Positions 50,583-53,683 of a stretch of 53,683 nt of DNA are shown one piece after another. The first letter of the stretch is position 1; the number at the start of each line of letters is the position of its first letter. The stretch comes from Streptomyces sp. NRRL B-1347 (GTDB lineage Bacteria > Actinomycetota > Actinomycetes > Streptomycetales > Streptomycetaceae): the NCBI RefSeq assembly GCF_000720325.1, contig NZ_JOJM01000057.1, forward strand, positions 1-53,683. Direction: 5' to 3'. The position numbers and the translations under genes are program-made. The notes below the pieces were generated by a model. The model made no database searches, had not been told where the DNA came from, and was given only the letters and a program-made list of their open reading frames with translations.

Positions 50583-51301
50583 GCGGGCTTCTCCTGGCGG
50601 TCGAGGGGCGCGGCGGCGGGCAGGTGATCGAGGACGCGCGGCGCCCGCGCACGCGTCGGCGGCCTGCGCAGACAGCGCCGCGCGGCGGGCGTGCCGGGCA
50701 GCGGCGGCACCAGGAGCGCCACGAGGGCGGCGCCGAGCGCGGCCACCGGCCCGCCGCACAGCCCCGCGACGGCCACGGCGAGGCCGCGCGCCCCGGCTTC
50801 GGCGGCCGCGCGCGCGAGGGCGCGCTCCGGGGTGGTGCCGCGCTCCAGCCAGAGCCGGAGCCGGTCGAACGACCACGCCGTCGCCCAGCCCATGAGCGGG
50901 CGGAACAGGAGCCGGTCGGCGAGCGCGCCGGGGCGGCCCCAGCGCGGCCGGTAGTCGTAGCCCGTGAGGAAGCGGACGCCGTCGCCGGTGGGCACGTAGC
51001 GCCAGTAGCCGCTGCCCTCGGCGAGCAGCGAGAGCGGATGCGGCGAGGCGAACCGGAGCGCCGAGGTCCGGCTCCCGTCGGGCCTGCGCCTCTCGCCCGC
51101 GCTGACGCCGGTCCCGGCGACGGTGAGGAAGGGCAGCACGCGCGTGGCGTACCGGAAGTGCTGGGGTTCGCCCTCCGCGGCGGGGAGGTAGTCGATCTCC
51201 GTGAACCGGAGGTCCCACCGCTGGTGCGCGGCGGGCTCCTGGGTGCGCGCCCACAGGTCGTCGATGTCGGCGCGGATCAGCGCTTCGATGTACAGGCTCA
51301 C
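50579..51301 (-). CDS. SRPBCC-like lipid-binding protein with C-terminal hydrophobic segment
   Basis: 240 residues from GTG 51301 (GGGGG about 5 nt upstream). The N-terminal half looks like a START/SRPBCC fold: IEALIRADIDDLWARTQEPAAHQRWDLRFTEIDYL, YATRVLPFLTVAGTGVS, and the late RPLMGWATAWSFDRLRLWLE, as in DUF2867/SRPBCC proteins. A hydrophobic stretch at about 185-212 may anchor it in the membrane, followed by a basic Pro/Arg tail. It is the first gene of the operon with DUF4166 and TetR. It probably binds a hydrophobic ligand; function unknown. Confidence 0.78.
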   Translation of the reverse strand: MSLYIEALIRADIDDLWARTQEPAAHQRWDLRFTEIDYLPAAEGEPQHFRYATRVLPFLTVAGTGVSAGERRRPDGSRTSALRFASPHPLSLLAEGSGYWRYVPTGDGVRFLTGYDYRPRWGRPGALADRLLFRPLMGWATAWSFDRLRLWLERGTTPERALARAAAEAGARGLAVAVAGLCGGPVAALGAALVALLVPPLPGTPAARRCLRRPPTRARAPRVLDHLPAAAPLDRQEKPA

Positions 51302-51338
51302 TGGAAACCCCCACGTCAGCACGGGTTGAGCGACTGTT

Positions 51339-51354
51339 TTGAGCAGTCGCTCAA
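51339..51354. promoter_or_regulatory. TTGAGC-N4-GCTCAA operator 1
   Basis: Perfect 6-bp arms, 4-bp centre. It sits within a larger inverted repeat with 12-bp arms (51325-51336 and 51344-51355). It lies between the promoter and the operon start at 51301. Confidence 0.75.
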
Positions 51355-51381
51355 CTGAGGTGATCGAAACGTAGCAGGCAT

Positions 51382-51397
51382 TTGAGCACTCGCTCAA
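51382..51397. promoter_or_regulatory. TTGAGC-N4-GCTCAA operator 2 with promoter
   Basis: Perfect 6-bp arms, 43 bp (four helical turns) from operator 1. On the minus strand its TTGAGC can serve as a -35, with TACGTT 18 bp downstream as -10 (about 51368-51373). Repressor at both sites would cover the promoter. Confidence 0.75.
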
Positions 51398-51474
51398 CTC
51401 CTTCGGAGTGACCCTGTGGACGGCGACGTGGAGGGCGAGGCGGACAGAGAGGCGGACGCGAGGTGGGCAGCGAA

Positions 51475-51504
51475 AAGCCCCCGCCGAGTGCTCGGCGGGG
51501 GCTT
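51475..51504 (-). terminator. Terminator of the thiamine-binding protein operon
   Basis: 14-bp arms 51475-51488 and 51491-51504 with a minimal loop and T run on the minus-strand exit side; it begins about 15 bp past the stop at 51520. Confidence 0.85.
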
Positions 51505-51519
51505 CGCGGAAGGGCGGTG

Positions 51520-51816
51520 TCAGCCCTGGGACAGGTGCCGCTCCACGGTGTCGACCTTGGAGGTCAGGCCGTCCGTCACCCCGGGGCGGACGTCGGCCTT
51601 GAGGACGAGGGAGACCCGGGGCGCCCGGGCCTCGACCGCGGCGACGGCGCGCTTGACCACGTCCATCACCTCGTCCCACTCACCTTCGATCGAGGTGAAC
51701 ATCGCGTCGGTGCGGTTCGGCAGGCCCGAATCGCGCACCACGCGGACGGCGTCGGCGACGTACTCCCCCACGTCCTCACCGACGCCGAGCGGCGTCACGG
51801 AGAAGGCGACGATCAC
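51520..51816 (-). CDS. MTH1187/YkoF-type thiamine-binding protein
   Basis: 98 residues, ferredoxin-like fold. It reads [63 protein letters not shown], matching the MTH1187 family (COG0011), whose members bind thiamine-like ligands. GTG 51816 overlaps the upstream DUF3817 stop (GTGA). It probably buffers or senses a thiamine precursor; no thiamine riboswitch is visible upstream. Confidence 0.87.
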   Translation of the reverse strand: MIVAFSVTPLGVGEDVGEYVADAVRVVRDSGLPNRTDAMFTSIEGEWDEVMDVVKRAVAAVEARAPRVSLVLKADVRPGVTDGLTSKVDTVERHLSQG

Positions 51817-52157
51817 GCGTTCACGACCCCCTCGCGGCGGGCGCGGGAGGCGATGACCGCGGCCTCGGCCTCGCGCTTGAGCTTGCGGTCGGCGAAGAAG
51901 CCGCCGGCCGGCAGGACGGAGAGGACGAAGTACAGGGCGGCCGTCTTCAGGCTCCACTTGGTGCGGTTCCAGGCGTCGGCCCAGAACAGCACGTAGAGCA
52001 GGAAGAGCACGCCGTGGATCATGCCCATCGCCGGTACGGCGTTGAACTCCGTGGTCCGCTTCAGCACCGAGCAGACGATCAGGAGCAGGAAGGACACGGC
52101 CTCCGGAATGGAGATCAGACGGAGGCGGCGGAGTGCGGAAGCGGTGTTGATGTCCAC
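51813..52157 (-). CDS. DUF3817 small membrane protein (second copy)
   Basis: 114 residues with three hydrophobic segments: [72 protein letters not shown] 52157 has AAGGTGA about 4 nt upstream. It shares the HGVLxxxY and FFxxRKxxRE patterns with the 40716-41048 protein. It is co-transcribed with the thiamine-binding protein gene, and its function is unknown. Confidence 0.85.
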   Translation of the reverse strand: MDINTASALRRLRLISIPEAVSFLLLIVCSVLKRTTEFNAVPAMGMIHGVLFLLYVLFWADAWNRTKWSLKTAALYFVLSVLPAGGFFADRKLKREAEAAVIASRARREGVVNA

Positions 52158-52303
52158 GAGTCACCTTCGGGGCGCGGGGGTCGGTGTCGATCTTGTGAAC
52201 GGATGCACAAGCGCCCCCCATTGTGGCATCAGGGATCAACCGGGGTGCGTTCAGGGTCGGCCACCCTGTCGCCGCGCACCGCGCTGCGGATACCTTCGCT
52301 CTC

Positions 52304-52942
52304 GTGGCTACGTTCCGACTGCAAGGCAGCAGAGTGCTCGCCGTCGACATGACAGGCGACTCGGTCAAGGCGAAGAACGGTTCGATGGTCGCCTACGACG
52401 GCACGATGAACTTCAAGAAATTGACGGGGGGCGGCGAAGGCATCAGAGGCATGGTCACCCGCCGTCTGACCAACGAGCAGATGACGGTGATGGAGGTGAA
52501 GGGCCACGGCACGTGCTGGTTCGCCGACCGCGCCACGGAGATCAGCCTGGTCGGCCTCCAGAGCGAGAAGCTGTACGTGGAATCGAGCAATCTGCTGTGC
52601 ACGGACGCGAGTCTGCGCACCGGCACCACGTTCACGGGCCTGCGCGGCGCCACCCAGGGCAACGGCGTGTTCACCACGACCGTGGAGGGCACCGGCCAGG
52701 CGGCGATCATCTCGGACGGCCCCGCGGTCGTCCTGCGCGTGACGAAGCAGTACCCCCTCCACGTGGACCCGGGCGCCTATGTGGCGCACCAGGGCAATCT
52801 CAAGCAGAGCTTCCAGTCCGGCGTCACCTTCCGCCACCTGTTCGGCGAGGGCGGCGGCGAGGCCTTCCAAATCCGCTTCGAGGGCGAGGGCCTGGTGTAC
52901 GTCCAGCCCAGCGAGCGCGAAACGATCGCGGGAGACGTGTGA
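52304..52942 (+). CDS. AIM24-family protein (copy 1)
   Basis: 212 residues, beta-sandwich pattern. It shows [77 protein letters not shown] and the C-terminal [11 protein letters not shown] of AIM24/TRAP-like proteins. GTG 52304 is chosen: TACCTT at 52291-52296 lies 7 nt before it, so the mRNA would be leaderless, and no Shine-Dalgarno is present. A second AIM24 gene follows 1 bp after the stop. The family is widespread in actinobacteria, but its function is undefined. Confidence 0.85.
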   Translation: MATFRLQGSRVLAVDMTGDSVKAKNGSMVAYDGTMNFKKLTGGGEGIRGMVTRRLTNEQMTVMEVKGHGTCWFADRATEISLVGLQSEKLYVESSNLLCTDASLRTGTTFTGLRGATQGNGVFTTTVEGTGQAAIISDGPAVVLRVTKQYPLHVDPGAYVAHQGNLKQSFQSGVTFRHLFGEGGGEAFQIRFEGEGLVYVQPSERETIAGDV

Positions 52943-52943
52943 C

Positions 52944-53597
52944 ATGCCGTTCCGTGAAGTCACTCCGAAGATGGTCGAGGCGACGGTGCAGCCGGGCGCG
53001 AAGCTGTTCAGCCAGCGCGGCGCGATGCTCGCCTACAAGGGAGACGTCTCCTTCACCCCGAACATCACCGGCGGCCAGGGCGGCCTGATGTCCATGATCG
53101 GACGCCGCCTCGCCGACGAGGCCGTCCCGCTGATGACCGTCGAGGGCAGCGGCACGGTCATGTTCGGGCACGGCGGCCACCACATCCACGTCATCACCCT
53201 GACCGGCGACACGCTGTACGTGGAGGCGGACCGCCTGCTCGCCTTCGACGGCACCCTCCAGCAGGGCACCGTGTTCCTCGGCTCGCAGGGCGGCGTGATG
53301 GGCATGGTGCGCGGCCAGGTCTCGGGCCAGGGCCTGTTCACCACCTCCCTCAAGGGCCAGGGCGCGGTCGCCGTGATGGCCCACGGCGGCGTCGTCGAGC
53401 TGCCCATCACCCCCCAGCGCCCGGTCCACGTCGACCCGCAGTCCTATGTGGCACACCACGGTGACGTACGCAACAAGCTCTCCACGGCCCTCAGTTGGCG
53501 CGACATGGTGGGCCGCGGCTCCGGCGAGGCGTTCCAGCTGGAGCTCAGCGGGAACGGCGTGGTGTACGTCCAGGGATCGGAGGAGGTAACTGGTTAG
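52944..53597 (+). CDS. AIM24-family protein (copy 2)
   Basis: 217 residues. It starts MPFREVTPKMVEATVQPGAKLFSQRGAMLAYKGDVSFTPN and ends SGNGVVYVQGSEEVTG, matching copy 1 in the strand pattern (LYVEADRLLAFDGTL; PVHVDPQSYVAHHGDV). It is co-transcribed with copy 1. Its last codons overlap GGAGGAGGT at 53579-53587, which looks like the ribosome site of a third AIM24 gene, but no start codon follows. The true C-terminus may have been altered by a rearrangement at 53590-53600. Confidence 0.83.
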   Translation: MPFREVTPKMVEATVQPGAKLFSQRGAMLAYKGDVSFTPNITGGQGGLMSMIGRRLADEAVPLMTVEGSGTVMFGHGGHHIHVITLTGDTLYVEADRLLAFDGTLQQGTVFLGSQGGVMGMVRGQVSGQGLFTTSLKGQGAVAVMAHGGVVELPITPQRPVHVDPQSYVAHHGDVRNKLSTALSWRDMVGRGSGEAFQLELSGNGVVYVQGSEEVTG

Positions 53598-53683
53598 GTC
53601 TGTGGGGCTGGTGGGTGTGCCGGGCTGCAGGTTGGCGGTTGCCGGTGTCCCGGCGTTGAGAGGGCTCCTGGTTTGATCTTGGT
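53598..53683. other. Non-coding right edge, possible foreign end
   Basis: No open frame with good coding character. The G/T-biased run (GGTCTGTGGGGCTGGTGGGT...) and the segment GGGCTCCTGGTTTGATC differ from the operon before it. It may be the end of an insertion sequence cut by the window; too little is visible to name one. Confidence 0.3.

Noticed and set aside
51816..52200. TPP riboswitch upstream of the thiamine-binding protein operon
   Set aside because: No CTGAGA/ACCTG-type TPP core was found in the short upstream region.
1..53683. CRISPR arrays, tRNA/rRNA genes, prophage or a natural-product gene cluster
   Set aside because: No repeat-spacer pattern, no tRNA cloverleaf, no phage structural genes and no NRPS/PKS/terpene core enzymes were seen. 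Small RNAs cannot be excluded by reading alone.

Overview
The window is very high G+C DNA with strongly G/C-biased third codon positions, many GTG starts and stop/start overlaps. With its WhiJ/DUF397 regulators, cslA-glxA pair, isobutyryl-CoA mutase and long-form Pta, it looks like a Streptomyces chromosome (or a very close relative). About 48 protein genes are supported. I saw no rRNA, tRNA, CRISPR array or complete mobile element.

Layout, left to right. (1) 96-6080, minus strand: a HelD/HelR-type RNA polymerase-recycling ATPase, thioredoxin with a MerR regulator, an imine-reductase-like dehydrogenase and an AAA ATPase with an acidic tail. (2) 6172-14448: a membrane NACHT NTPase; a 14-TM drug exporter divergent from its TetR regulator with three near-identical operators between them; a 5'-truncated TPR regulator; and a WhiJ-type trio (RsbW-like ATPase, XRE/DUF5753 protein, double DUF397 protein). 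(3) 14546-21793: a DctA-type dicarboxylate symporter divergent from a CitA/CitB-type two-component system, then a sugar ABC importer (binding protein and two permeases, no ATPase gene). (4) 21914-28772: an XRE regulator, then pfkA divergent from pta-ackA-pyk, linking glycolysis to acetate overflow. (5) 28854-33330: a secreted-protein operon (DUF6230, DUF6114, Lys/Ala/Glu-rich protein) and a CnoX-like thioredoxin. (6) 33725-44030: a TetR gene, a MurG paralogue with a sugar-nucleotide epimerase/dehydratase divergent from an OmpR-type two-component system, icmA, DUF3817, MarR, an MFS transporter and an ArsR/DUF5937 regulator. (7) 44192-53597: the cellulose-like glycan locus cslA-glxA with a convergent GH6 lipoprotein (cslZ), an SRPBCC-DUF4166-TetR operon with two perfect operators, a thiamine-binding protein with a second DUF3817 protein, and two AIM24 genes. 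The last 86 bases no longer look like that operon.

Several cassettes carry their own regulator next to a clear palindromic or direct-repeat site: 3413-3432, 10376-10452, 36647-36663, 43010-43025 and 51339-51397. Gene order in the left part recalls the S. coelicolor SCO5411-SCO5439 neighbourhood, and the right end recalls SCO2836-SCO2844. The boundary near 44.03-44.19 kb may therefore be a rearrangement joint; this rests on memory, not on an alignment. The least explained parts are the DUF6230/DUF6114/secreted operon, the SRPBCC-DUF4166-TetR operon, the MurG-paralogue unit with its divergent two-component system, and the membrane NACHT protein.
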